From Alphaproteobacteria bacterium (lineage in GTDB: Bacteria; Pseudomonadota; Alphaproteobacteria; DSM-16000; Inquilinaceae), in the NCBI GenBank assembly GCA_028281925.1, contig JANQIX010000075.1:1-48812 (forward strand): a stretch of 48,812 bases of DNA. Direction: 5' to 3'. Positions within the stretch are counted from its first letter, which is position 1; every line of letters starts with the position of its first letter. Made by a program: the position numbers and the translations under genes. A model generated the notes under the pieces. The model searched no databases. It was given only the letters and a program-made list of their open reading frames with translations, and was not told where the DNA came from. This document shows positions 11,422 through 19,661 of this stretch, one piece after another.

Positions 11422-11540
11422 GTCGATGTATCCAAGCAGATCACTGAATGCGCCGCGGCGGCGACAAAGGCCGGTGACTTATACAGTCCCCAGGCCGGCA
11501 GGGACAATCGCCGGGTGCTGCCCCCGCTGCTCGGCATTCC

Positions 11541-11569
11541 TTGACCGGCCGCGGCGCAAGGCGCTATAG
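11541..11569 (+). promoter_or_regulatory. Sigma70-type promoter of tRNA-Cys
   Basis: TTGACC at 11541-11546 and CTATAG at 11564-11569 are separated by 17 nt. The -10 box ends 14 nt before the mature tRNA, so the transcript would begin only a few bases upstream of it. Confidence 0.65.
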
Positions 11570-11583
11570 CGTCCAACCTTTCC

Positions 11584-11657
11584 GGCGCGGTGGCGGAGTG
11601 GCTACGCAGCGGCCTGCAAAGCCGTGTACACCGGTTCGAATCCGGTCCGCGCCTCCA
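11584..11657 (+). tRNA. tRNA-Cys (anticodon GCA)
   Basis: The acceptor GGCGCGG at 11584-11590 pairs with CCGCGCC at 11647-11653, followed by discriminator T and an encoded CCA. The anticodon stem-loop reads GCGGC-CTGCAAA-GCCGT, giving GCA for cysteine, and the T arm has the standard GGTTCGAATCC. The D arm contains AGTGGCTACGCAGC. A U discriminator is the identity element of cysteine tRNA. The gene faces the 3' end of tctA, 15 nt away on the other strand; there is no sign of an integrated element. Confidence 0.95.
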
Positions 11658-11672
11658 ATCGGCCCAGAGCGG

Positions 11673-13190
11673 TCAGTCCCCCCTCCCACGAATGCGCGCC
11701 GCCAGCCGACCCGCGGCCGCTTTCACGGCCGGGATGCTGAACAGGATGATCAGCGCCGTGGTGACCCACAGCACCATGCTGATGGGCCTCAGGAAGAACG
11801 GCCCAAGATCGCCATCGGTCAGCACCAGCGAACGGCGCAGGTTCTTGTCCAGGATGTCGCCGAGGATGATCCCCAGCACCAGCGGCGCCATGGGGTACTT
11901 CATCTCGCGCAAGGCAAAGCCGATCACGCCGAATACCAGCATGACATAGACGTCGAACAGGCGGTTGGTGATTGCGTAGGGCCCGATCACGCACAGCACG
12001 AACACCACGGGCATCAACTTTTCCCGCGGCACCCGCAGCACCAGCAGCAGCACCCGGGTGATCGCAAGGCCCAACACCGTGATCGCGATGGTCGCGAACA
12101 ACAGCATGGCGACGACCCGGAACACGAACTCCGGCGCCTCGAACATGATCAGCGGCCCCGGCCGCACGCCGTGGATGAACATCGCAGCCAGCAGAACCGC
12201 GGCGGGCGCGGAGCCCGGGATGGCCAGCGTCAGCACCGGGATCAGGGCGCCGGGCACGGCCGCGCTGTTGCCGGTCTCCGCCGCCATCAGGCCTTCCATG
12301 GAGCCCTTGCCGAACTGCTCTTTCTCTTTGCTGGCGCGCCGCGCAGCGGCGTAGGAGACCCAGGCGCCGATATCCTCCCCCACTCCGGGGATCACGCCGA
12401 CGAAGGTGCCGACAAGGCCGGAGCGGCCGACCGTGCGTTTGTAGCGCCAGAGATCGGCCGTACGCGGCAGCACGCGGTCGACGTGCGAGGCCGTCAGCTC
12501 CGCGCGCCGGTTCTTCATCACCGTCAGGATCTCCGCAAACCCGAAGGCGCCGACCAGCGCCGGGATCAAGCCGATACCGCCGGTCAGGTCGGCCACGCCG
12601 AAGCTGAAGCGCGCATGGGCATGGATGCCTTCCTGCCCGATCATGGCGACCAGCAGGCCCAGGAACCCGGCGATATAGCCCTTCAGCGGGTCTTCCAGCG
12701 AGGTCATCTGGCCGGAGATGACGACGCCGAACACGGCCAGCCAGAAGAATTCGAACGAGCCGAAATCGAGCGCGAATTCCGCCAGCATCGGCGCGAACAC
12801 CGCCAGGCACAGAAGACCCACGATGGTGCCGAGCGCCGAGGCACTGGTCGCCAGCCCCATGGCATAGCCGGCCCGGCCCGTCTGCGCCAGCGGATGGCCG
12901 TCCAGCGAGGTCGCCGCATTGGCCGGCGTACCGGGGATGTTCAACAGGATGGCGCTGCGGCTGCCGCCGTAGATGGCGCCCACATACATGCAGATCAGGA
13001 TCAGGATCGCCTGGTCCGGCGCCATGCGGTAGGTGAGCGTGGTCATCAGTGCCACGCCCATGGTCGCTGTCAGCCCCGGCAGCGCCCCGATGACGATGCC
13101 CAGAAGCGTCGCCCAGAGCACGTTGAAGGGTGTCGACCAGGCGGCGAAATGGGCGACCGCGTCCGCCAGCTGTACCAGCCCGTCCAGCAT
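11673..13190 (-). CDS. tctA: Tripartite tricarboxylate transporter large permease TctA
   Basis: TctA is the large membrane subunit of TTT-family secondary transporters, which take up citrate-like and other carboxylates using a periplasmic binding protein. The 505-residue protein is almost entirely membrane helices. It has the N-terminal family motif GIVIGALPGLTATMGVALM, the duplicated glycine/proline-rich motif again near GLVGTFVGVIPGVGEDIGAW, and YGGSRSAILLNIPGTPANAAT. The gene lies 1 nt beyond tctB and is the last of tctC-tctB-tctA. The substrate is unknown; the adjacent sugar-acid genes at 17.4-21.7 kb might use an imported carboxylate, but that is a guess. Confidence 0.94.
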   Translation of the reverse strand: MLDGLVQLADAVAHFAAWSTPFNVLWATLLGIVIGALPGLTATMGVALMTTLTYRMAPDQAILILICMYVGAIYGGSRSAILLNIPGTPANAATSLDGHPLAQTGRAGYAMGLATSASALGTIVGLLCLAVFAPMLAEFALDFGSFEFFWLAVFGVVISGQMTSLEDPLKGYIAGFLGLLVAMIGQEGIHAHARFSFGVADLTGGIGLIPALVGAFGFAEILTVMKNRRAELTASHVDRVLPRTADLWRYKRTVGRSGLVGTFVGVIPGVGEDIGAWVSYAAARRASKEKEQFGKGSMEGLMAAETGNSAAVPGALIPVLTLAIPGSAPAAVLLAAMFIHGVRPGPLIMFEAPEFVFRVVAMLLFATIAITVLGLAITRVLLLVLRVPREKLMPVVFVLCVIGPYAITNRLFDVYVMLVFGVIGFALREMKYPMAPLVLGIILGDILDKNLRRSLVLTDGDLGPFFLRPISMVLWVTTALIILFSIPAVKAAAGRLAARIRGRGD

Positions 13191-13191
13191 C

Positions 13192-13737
13192 TCAGGGCAG
13201 CCGCACCAGGAACAGCTCTTGGAACACGACGGCCACAGCCAGTGCCACCAGTGCCGCCTGCACCGCCGCCCAGCCCACCGTCCGACCGTGCCGTATCAGG
13301 CTTTGGCCCGGGTTCCATTCGAACAGGGCGACGAACGCGAAGACGAACAGCCCCGTGGCCAGCCGGAAATCGACATGGCCGACGAGGCCCGCCGCATAGG
13401 CCAAGCAGAGCGCGGCGGTAAGGCCCAGCCGCCGCCAGGAACTGCCATCGCCCTCGCCGGCCGCTTCCTCGGTATCGCTGCGGGACCTGAGACCGCCGGC
13501 GCGGATCGAGCGGATCAGCAGCACCGATGCCATGGCGACCAGCACCAGGCCAAGCAGGCCGGGCACGATGCCGGGAACGGTCAGCGGATTGATCTGGCGT
13601 TCTTCCAGCCTGGGCATGCGCCAGGCTTCGGCCACCACGAACAGGCCCAGGCTCAAGAGAACGGCGGCGGTCACCAGATCCGCCCGGATCAGGCTGTGCG
13701 GGCGCATGTCCGCTTCCGGCCTCGGGTCAGTGTCCAA
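13192..13737 (-). CDS. tctB: Tripartite tricarboxylate transporter small permease TctB
   Basis: This 181-residue protein is the small four-helix membrane subunit that accompanies TctA. Helices are visible around residues 20-40 (LVTAAVLLSLGLFVVAEAWR), 55-75 (IVPGLLGLVLVAMASVLLI), 108-125 and 150-175. Sequence conservation in TctB is always low; the position between the binding protein and TctA gives most of the confidence. A central charged loop (about 80-100) separates the two helix pairs. A stable hairpin lies between it and tctC. Confidence 0.85.
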   Translation of the reverse strand: MDTDPRPEADMRPHSLIRADLVTAAVLLSLGLFVVAEAWRMPRLEERQINPLTVPGIVPGLLGLVLVAMASVLLIRSIRAGGLRSRSDTEEAAGEGDGSSWRRLGLTAALCLAYAAGLVGHVDFRLATGLFVFAFVALFEWNPGQSLIRHGRTVGWAAVQAALVALAVAVVFQELFLVRLP

Positions 13738-13763
13738 TCGTCATGCACAAGGCCGTGACCGGC

Positions 13764-13791
13764 GGCCCTGACGGCAATGCCAGTCAGGACC
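13764..13791 (-). other. Intercistronic hairpin between tctC and tctB
   Basis: GGCCCTGAC at 13764-13772 pairs with GTCAGGACC at 13783-13791 (nine pairs counting one G-T), and the loop itself contains GGC-AAT-GCC. There is no T-run. In transporter operons such hairpins after the binding-protein gene commonly raise its mRNA level relative to the permeases; that role is inferred here. Confidence 0.6.
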
Positions 13792-13814
13792 GCGGCCACG
13801 GGTATCGTCTCACC

Positions 13815-14831
13815 TCAGCGGCGCGGGATGCCCACGCTTTCCGGATCGACCTCGGTCTCGTTGCGGTCGAACAGGCCCCACGCCATTTCCTGGATCGCCG
13901 GCAGCACGCGCGCCTGTGCATCCTCACCCCAATAGGGTGTGAACACCGCGCCGCGTCCGGCGGCATAGTCCTGCAGACCTTGATCCTGGCTGACGGCGTC
14001 GGCCCAGACCTGGTCCAGCTGGGCCACTACCTCGGCCGGCGCCGTGCCGGGCACGAAGATGCCGAAATAGTTCACGGCAACCGGATAGTCCGGCAGCGTG
14101 TCCGTCACCGGCGGGATCTCCCCGTAGCCCTGCAAGTCCAGCGGCGCATCGCTCAGCACCGCCAGCGGGCGAATGCGGCCGGCCTGGATCATCTCCGCCT
14201 GCTCCGCCGCGAGCTGCGTGGTCACCTGGGTCTCGCCCGACGCCGTGGCAATCACCGCAGGATTGCCGCCGTCATAGGTCACGTGGCGGTATTCCACCCC
14301 GGTCGCCGCCGCCAGCGCCCCGATCGCGGCACCGCCTGAGGAATTGACGCCGGCCGTGGCCACCGTCACCTCGCCAGGTGCCTCTTCCATGGCCGCCAGC
14401 AGGTCGTCCAGCGTCTCATAGGGCGTATCGGCATTGACGCCGACAACGGCGACGTTCGCGACCGTCAGGTAGAGATTCCAGTCGGTGATTCGGGTTTCCA
14501 GAAGGCCGGTGACCGGATAGGTGCCGAGATCCTTCGCCGCACCCGCCGTCCAGGTGTACCCCTCGTCATCGGCCTCCAGCGCGCTGCGCGTACCGATGGA
14601 GCCCGAGGCCCCCGGCTGGTTGACGACGACGACGCTGGCGCCCAGCGCATCTTCCAGCGCCGGCACGGTGGCGCGCACCATCTGATCGGTCGAACCGCCG
14701 GCCCCCCAGGGGACAATGATGGTAATCGGCCGGTCGGGCGCCCAATCGCCGAGCGCCGGCCCGCCAGTAACCGCAACAGTCGCCGCCAGCGCCGCCGCTG
14801 ACAGCATTGTGACTGCGGAAATCTTTCCCAT
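13815..14831 (-). CDS. tctC: Tripartite tricarboxylate transporter substrate-binding protein TctC
   Basis: This is the periplasmic solute receptor of the TTT system (Bug/TctC family). The 338-residue protein has a signal peptide MGKISAVTMLSAAALAATVA with cleavage near PALGDWAPDRP. It then shows the family pattern: PITIIVPWGAGGSTDQMVRA, VVVNQPGASGSIGTR, a central region with VTVATAGVNSSGGAAIGALA, and RPLAVLSDAPLDLQGYGEIPPV. The ATG at 14831 was chosen because a GGGAGGA precedes it by about 6 nt; an in-frame start 54 nt earlier would spoil the signal peptide. It is the first gene of the operon and is divergent from a TetR regulator. Confidence 0.93.
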   Translation of the reverse strand: MGKISAVTMLSAAALAATVAVTGGPALGDWAPDRPITIIVPWGAGGSTDQMVRATVPALEDALGASVVVVNQPGASGSIGTRSALEADDEGYTWTAGAAKDLGTYPVTGLLETRITDWNLYLTVANVAVVGVNADTPYETLDDLLAAMEEAPGEVTVATAGVNSSGGAAIGALAAATGVEYRHVTYDGGNPAVIATASGETQVTTQLAAEQAEMIQAGRIRPLAVLSDAPLDLQGYGEIPPVTDTLPDYPVAVNYFGIFVPGTAPAEVVAQLDQVWADAVSQDQGLQDYAAGRGAVFTPYWGEDAQARVLPAIQEMAWGLFDRNETEVDPESVGIPRR

Positions 14832-14883
14832 GATGGATCCTCCCGCTTGACCTGGATCGATTGGGACGTTGTTTTTCCTTGTC

Positions 14884-14912
14884 ATTTGTGACCTGCTGGC
14901 TCAGCCTGTCAA
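14884..14912 (-). promoter_or_regulatory. tctC promoter with an embedded dyad operator
   Basis: On the minus strand TTGACA (14912-14907) and ACAAAT (14889-14884) are spaced by 17 nt, a good sigma70 promoter for tctCBA. Between and overlapping these boxes, 14889-14911 is a dyad with arms TGAC-NN-GCTG and CAGC-NN-GTCA around 3 nt. A dimer bound there would block the polymerase, so this is the expected operator of the divergent TetR protein. Confidence 0.65.
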
Positions 14913-14980
14913 GAAAGAAGTAACCAAGAGGTGAAAACTTCGGCCGTGCCCTGCGGCCAAGAGGTTAGCGGAGAAGGCCC

Positions 14981-15646
14981 ATGGCTGTCGATCAGCCGCC
15001 CGGTAACGGGAACACCAACGAAAAGGCCCGCCGCAAGCGCGATCCGGAACGCATGCAAGAGCGCATTCTGGCCGCCGCCCGGCAGGAATTCTCCGACCGC
15101 GGGCTGGACGGCGCGCGCGTGGACCGCATCGCCGAGCTGTCCGGCGGAAACAAGCGCCTGCTCTACCATTACTTCGGCAACAAGGAAGCGCTGTATCTGG
15201 AGGTGCTGGCCCGTGCCTATGAGGCGATCCGTGCGGGCGAGCAAGAGCTGCACCTGGCCGATCTCGGGCCGACCGACGCGATGGAGCGCCTGGTGCGCTT
15301 CACCTTCCGCCATTTCGTCGCCAACCCGTGGTTCATGCGCCTCTTGAACGACGAGAACATGCACAAGGGCGAATACCTGAAGCAGCTCTCAACGATCCCT
15401 ACGATGCATTCCCCGCTGATCGCCCAGATCGCGGGGTTGTTGGAGCGCGGCGCGGACGAGGGCCAGTTCCGCCGCGGCGTCGATCCCATCCAGCTCTACA
15501 TATCCATCGCCGGCCTCACCTATTTCTACCTCTCCAACATCCACACGCTGTCGACCATCTTCGCCACCGACCTCGCCAGCGAACCCGCCATGGCCACGCG
15601 CGAACAGCACGCGGTGGACGTTGTGCTGGGGTATCTCAGGGTTTAG
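14981..15646 (+). CDS. TetR-family transcriptional regulator
   Basis: The 221-residue protein has the TetR DNA-binding domain at about residues 25-75: RILAAARQEFSDRGLDGARVDRIAE followed by the recognition region GGNKRLLYHYFGNKEALYLEVL. The C-terminal half is a helical ligand domain, including MERLVRFTFRHFVANPWFMRLLNDENMHKGEYL, similar to the TetR_C domain of NicS/RutR-type proteins that sense small catabolites. It is divergent from tctCBA, with a dyad in the tctC promoter between them, so it most likely represses that transporter and perhaps itself. The inducer is unknown. A GAGAAGG precedes the ATG. Confidence 0.9.
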   Translation: MAVDQPPGNGNTNEKARRKRDPERMQERILAAARQEFSDRGLDGARVDRIAELSGGNKRLLYHYFGNKEALYLEVLARAYEAIRAGEQELHLADLGPTDAMERLVRFTFRHFVANPWFMRLLNDENMHKGEYLKQLSTIPTMHSPLIAQIAGLLERGADEGQFRRGVDPIQLYISIAGLTYFYLSNIHTLSTIFATDLASEPAMATREQHAVDVVLGYLRV

Positions 15647-15856
15647 GGCCGTCGGCGGAGGCTGGGCGGATGGATGATACGCCCGGTGTCCGGTTGCCAA
15701 TCCGATCCTGCCGAACGAGTTGACGCACTGACCTTCGGCTGAGTGCCATATGCGGTCGTCACGACCCTAAGCCACAGTTAGTTTCTGTCGGAATGCATTT
15801 TTCTCGGAAAAAGGGTATTCCAGCTACTCAATCAATCTTGCTGAATGGAAAAACAA
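15647..15856. other. Intergenic, no gene seen
   Basis: This 210-nt gap lies between the 3' ends of the TetR gene and the minus-strand orphan gene. The second half, from about 15,770, becomes AT-rich, marking the edge of the low-GC island. I see no convincing terminator. Confidence 0.5.
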
Positions 15857-16627
15857 CTATTGCATAAGCGTTCTACAGATATCTGTGATCTCAAGATAAC
15901 AATCTACATTCGGTATGCAGTCGAAATCATCTTCTATCTCTGACGAAATTGTATCTTCGATCTTATCGATCTCGTCCTCCAATTCATCAATTCGATCGTC
16001 TAGGTCGTCCAGGATTTCTTCACGGGTTCTCCGACGGATTACACCTATTGATGAGGCAGGCGTAAAGGCGTGTGGCCGAAGCTGCCGTCCGGTAATTCTC
16101 TCGTTAGTAACAGTTCGACTGTAATCTGGAAGTGAATTCTCCCCCGTTTGCTCGAAGAATAGGTAATCAATGTACTGTGCTGCACCAGCATACTGCATAT
16201 CCGACGATATTTCCGCATCAAAAAGTCCTCTGTAACCGCTCTCCGGAAAAATAAAAGCGCCACTCATCTGATTTGGTAGCATCTCGATATATATGACACT
16301 ATCTAATGACATCTCTTGATCGACAAAAGAAACAAAAAACCCAAGATTTGTTTCAACTGCAGAGGCCATATTTTCCCTGTTACTAAGATAAAGAACATAG
16401 GATTCATCGGCATTGCCACCAGATATCTCCGCAGCAACACATCCTGGCTCCCGTAATGGGATAATGATTATCTCCAATTCGAGGCCGTCAAGAGTTTCTG
16501 CTTGAACCTTCGGCAGAAGATCAGATTGCGCCAGGACAAGTTCTGCCGAGCCCAACGCAACAAGAGATGTCAAGACAGCGCAAGTGAGCATCTTCGCTGA
16601 CGAAAGTCGATGAGGAACTTTGCACAT
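15857..16627 (-). CDS. Secreted orphan protein with acidic coiled coil and Cys-containing tail
   Basis: I do not recognise this 256-residue protein. It has a plausible signal peptide (KMLTCAVLTSLVALGSAELVLAQ), then a beta-rich middle (LEIIIIPLREPGCVAAEI, YVLYLSNRENM, GFFVSFVDQEMSLDSVIYIEML). Around residues 205-235 is a highly charged coiled coil, EEILDDLDDRIDELEDEIDK and on, ending with a tail holding three cysteines (FDCIPNVDCYLEITDICRTL). The chosen ATG has a GGAG 9 nt upstream. The gene is strikingly AT-richer than everything around it, with codons such as ATA, AGA and TTA otherwise rare here, so recent horizontal acquisition is likely. It has no operon partner. Confidence 0.6.
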   Translation of the reverse strand: MCKVPHRLSSAKMLTCAVLTSLVALGSAELVLAQSDLLPKVQAETLDGLELEIIIIPLREPGCVAAEISGGNADESYVLYLSNRENMASAVETNLGFFVSFVDQEMSLDSVIYIEMLPNQMSGAFIFPESGYRGLFDAEISSDMQYAGAAQYIDYLFFEQTGENSLPDYSRTVTNERITGRQLRPHAFTPASSIGVIRRRTREEILDDLDDRIDELEDEIDKIEDTISSEIEDDFDCIPNVDCYLEITDICRTLMQ

Positions 16628-16654
16628 GTATAAAACTCCAAGTACGACGCGCAT

Positions 16655-17358
16655 AGAACGCTACAGCACTAGCGGAGATTCAATTGGCGCGGGTAGCGCT
16701 GTAGTGGTGATAAGCAAAAAGACGAGTTCGGGCTGGTTGGCGCTGACCCGGGACCCGCCAGCCAGACCAAGGGTTCTAAAGGGGATTCACCACGTGATGA
16801 CCCTCCACGAAGCCGATTCTGGTGTGGTGGCCTTTGGAACGCAACCGGCATGGCATTGGCAGGTCGGAATCGGCGCCGATGACGCGGTGTTACCGGCGCC
16901 TCATCGGAGAATGGCGTGGCACAGTCGGTCTTGCGCGATTTCGGGCACACTCTACCCGTCATGGCGACACTTGGATTGACTTGCCTTCGGCTCATCCCCG
17001 AGCAAACCGAGGTCGAAACCGGTCCAGCAGGCACGGGAATCCTCGGACAGCGCGCGTGATCATCTCGGTCAGGCAGATGGTCCAGATTGGGTCACAAGCG
17101 GCAGCGGGTCCATTGGCTGCTCACACTCGGATTGTTGCCATGGGTGATGGCCATTTACATCTGTAATGGCGCGCTCGGGTCCGGTATGGCGCACGGCGAC
17201 CGAGCAACAGATGAAGCCTGTGGCAGGTTCACGCCAGACTTCCGGCAGTGATGGGTCGAATGCCGGGATTCCCGTGCCAACACCAGAGCGAGTCTCTTGA
17301 CGGCCCAGCCATCTTGCCGCAATTTTAACTGTGCGGTTACTTATTAGAGATCCTCTTC
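16655..17358. other. Unassigned 0.7-kb region
   Basis: No convincing gene is visible on either strand. Short open frames exist (for example about 16669-17034 on the minus strand and 16822-17166 on the plus) but their translations are rich in Arg, Pro and Ser and look like non-coding frames of GC-rich DNA. A short inverted repeat CTACAGC (16661-16667) / GCTGTAG (16698-16704) lies at the low-GC boundary. The last 60 nt are AT-rich and probably contain the promoter of the sugar operon. The region may be debris of a lost mobile element, but I recognise no transposase piece. Confidence 0.4.
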
Positions 17359-18198
17359 ATGCGGCTGTCCCTGTGCAATGAAGTGCTGCGGGCGCTGCCC
17401 TTTGATCAGCAGTGCCGGTTCGCCGCCGGCCTCGGGTATGAGGGGCTGGAGATCGCGCCGATCACCGTCACCGACGATCCGCGCAAGCTGACGGCAGAAG
17501 ATGCCGCCGCCCTACGCAAGACGGTCGAAGACGCGGGGCTGGTGGTGACTGGGCTGCATTTCCTGATGCTGGCGCCCGGTGGGCTTTGCATCACCGGCAC
17601 GGACCGCGAGACGGTCGATCTCACGCGCGGCGTCATGCTGCGGCTGATCGACCTGTGTGCGGAGCTGGGCGGCGATATCCTTGTGCACGGCTCTCCCATG
17701 CAGCGGCGCCTGCCGGAGGATCCGGCGGCCGCGGCGGCGGGGCGGGAGACGGCGCTGCAGCATTTCGCAGCGGCCGGCGCGCGGGCGCGCGAGCTTGGGC
17801 TGCTCTATTGCATCGAGCCGCTGTCGCGGGACCAGACGAACTTCGTCAACACGGTCGCCGAGGCCGTGGAGATCCTGGATGCGCTCGGCGAGCCGGGGCT
17901 CGCCACCATGATCGACACGTCGTCGGCCGGGCGCAGCGAAGAGCTGCCGGTGCCGGAGCTGATCGACCGCTGGCTGCCCACCGGGCGCATCGCCCATATC
18001 CAGGTCAATGCCAAGAACCGCCAGGGCCCGGGCCAGGGGGACGAGGCGTTCGCACCCATCTTCCAGCGGCTGATCGCCCACGGCTATGACCGCACCGTGT
18101 CGGTGGAGCCGTTCGATTACCGGCCGGACGGGCCGGGCTCCGCTGCCCGCGCCGCCGGCTATGTCCGCGGCCTCTTGGAAGCGCTCACATGGGCCTAG
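17359..18198 (+). CDS. Sugar phosphate isomerase/epimerase family protein (TIM barrel)
   Basis: This 279-residue protein belongs to the xylose-isomerase-like TIM-barrel superfamily (AP endonuclease family 2 fold), which includes hydroxypyruvate isomerase and ketose 3-epimerases. Characteristic segments are LGYEGLEIAPITV near residue 27, GLVVTGLHFLM near 60, and the metal-ligand strands YCIEPLSRDQTNFVNTVAEA (Glu near 154), MIDTSSAG (Asp near 191), HIQVNAKNRQGPGQGD and VSVEPFDY (last Glu near 251). All the expected acidic and His ligand positions appear filled. It is the first of four genes on one strand and overlaps the next by 10 nt. Substrate unknown; the context suggests a keto- or aldo-sugar acid intermediate. 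Confidence 0.85.
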   Translation: MRLSLCNEVLRALPFDQQCRFAAGLGYEGLEIAPITVTDDPRKLTAEDAAALRKTVEDAGLVVTGLHFLMLAPGGLCITGTDRETVDLTRGVMLRLIDLCAELGGDILVHGSPMQRRLPEDPAAAAAGRETALQHFAAAGARARELGLLYCIEPLSRDQTNFVNTVAEAVEILDALGEPGLATMIDTSSAGRSEELPVPELIDRWLPTGRIAHIQVNAKNRQGPGQGDEAFAPIFQRLIAHGYDRTVSVEPFDYRPDGPGSAARAAGYVRGLLEALTWA

Positions 18199-19643
18199 AG
18201 GCACCGCGTTTCGCCATCCGCGCGATCGACGCGTTCGAGCGCCCGACGCGCCTGCGCCTACCCTTCCGGTTCGGCGTGGTCACGCTGCATGAGGCGCCGC
18301 AGGCCTTCGTACGGGCAGAGATCGAGACCGAAACCGGCGACAGTGCAGTCGGTGTTGCCGCAGAACTGATGGTGCCGAAATGGTTCGACAAGTCACCGGA
18401 CCTGTCGAACGAGCAGAATTTCGACCAGCTGAGGGCCGCCATCCTGACCGCTCGCAGCCTCTATCTGCAGGAGACGGAGCGGCGCACCGCCTGGCAGCAC
18501 CATGTCGGCGTCTACCCGCCCCATATGCGGGCCTGCACAGGGGTGGGGCTGAACCGGCTGGTTGCCGGCTATGGCCCGGCGCTGATCGACCGGGCGCTCT
18601 TGGATGCGCTCTGCCGCGCCGCGGGCTCCGGTTTCGCCGCCGCGATCCGCGGCAACCTGATGGGCATGGACGGCACCGGCGTGCCGCAGGACCTGAAGGC
18701 TGTCGACCTTGCCACCTTCCTCGCCGGCCTGCAGCCGGCCGAGAGCATCGCCGCACGCCACACCGTGGGGCTTGTCGACGCCCTGACCCGGGCCGATGCC
18801 GACGGCCGCGGGCGCATCGGCGACACCCTGCCGGAAAGCCTTGAGGAGGCAATCGCCACCTACGGCCACAGCTGGTTCAAGCTCAAGGTCTCGGGCGACA
18901 CAGCCGCCGACCGCGACCGCCTGGCGGCCATCGCCGCCATCCTCGACCGCACCACCCGGCCCTATCAGGTCACGCTGGACGGCAACGAGCAATACGCCGA
19001 CGCCGATGCCTTCGCCGGCTTCCTTGAAGCGATACGCAGCGACGGCCGGCTGGCGCGGCTGGTGGACGCCATCGCCTTTATCGAGCAGCCGATCGGCCGT
19101 GCTGCGGCGCTGGACCACGACGTGTCCGACCTCGCGGCGTTCCGGCCGCTGTTGATCGACGAGTCCGACGACGGGCTGGACGTGTTCCCGCGCGCCGCGG
19201 CGCTGGGCTATCGCGGCATCTCCAGCAAGACCTGCAAGGGGATCTATCGCTCCATCCTGAACGCGGCGCGCGTCGCCCACTGGCAGACCGGCGACGGGAC
19301 TGCCCCCTATTTCCTGTCGGCGGAAGATCTGACGACCCAGGCCGGCATTTCCGTCCAGCAGGACCTGGCGCTGGTCGGCCTGTTGGGGCTGGGGCATGTG
19401 GAGCGCAACGGCCATCACTATGTGGCCGGCATGGCGGGCGCGCCCGCGGCCGAGCAGAGCGCATTCGCGCGCGCCCATCCCGACCTCTATCGCGAGACGC
19501 CGCAGGGCGTGCGGCTGATCATCGATGGCGGGCGGATCAGCCTGCGCTCGCTGGACCAGCCCGGCTATGCGTCGGGCACCCTGCCCGACTTCGCCGCGAT
19601 GGCACCCATGCCGCATCCGGCCGACATCCCCACCCCGTCTTGA
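18189..19643 (+). CDS. Enolase-superfamily (mandelate racemase-like) protein, long form
   Basis: Enzymes of this superfamily abstract the proton next to a carboxylate, typically dehydrating or racemising sugar acids. The C-terminal barrel residues are visible: a KLK motif at 231-233, metal ligands D264 (TLDGNEQ), E299 (FIEQP) and the IDESD at 323-327, and a basic residue on the seventh strand in SSKTCKG (K347 or K350). The protein has 484 residues, roughly 100 more than ordinary mandelate-racemase-type members; the surplus is mostly in the first 220 residues and a C-terminal tail. Thus the superfamily call is safe, but the reaction is unknown. It overlaps the upstream TIM-barrel gene and is followed 18 nt later by a dehydrogenase. 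Confidence 0.8.
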   Translation: MGLEAPRFAIRAIDAFERPTRLRLPFRFGVVTLHEAPQAFVRAEIETETGDSAVGVAAELMVPKWFDKSPDLSNEQNFDQLRAAILTARSLYLQETERRTAWQHHVGVYPPHMRACTGVGLNRLVAGYGPALIDRALLDALCRAAGSGFAAAIRGNLMGMDGTGVPQDLKAVDLATFLAGLQPAESIAARHTVGLVDALTRADADGRGRIGDTLPESLEEAIATYGHSWFKLKVSGDTAADRDRLAAIAAILDRTTRPYQVTLDGNEQYADADAFAGFLEAIRSDGRLARLVDAIAFIEQPIGRAAALDHDVSDLAAFRPLLIDESDDGLDVFPRAAALGYRGISSKTCKGIYRSILNAARVAHWQTGDGTAPYFLSAEDLTTQAGISVQQDLALVGLLGLGHVERNGHHYVAGMAGAPAAEQSAFARAHPDLYRETPQGVRLIIDGGRISLRSLDQPGYASGTLPDFAAMAPMPHPADIPTPS

Positions 19644-19661
19644 CCGACTAAGAGGACCTCC

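Noticed and set aside
11541..13421. A long plus-strand frame opposite tctA
   Set aside because: It crosses the tRNA-Cys gene and opposes a clear membrane permease; its translation is His/Gln/Arg-rich antisense.
11584..15646. Possibility that tRNA-Cys is the attachment site of a genomic island carrying tctCBA
   Set aside because: No integrase, no duplicated tRNA end and no composition change were found around it.
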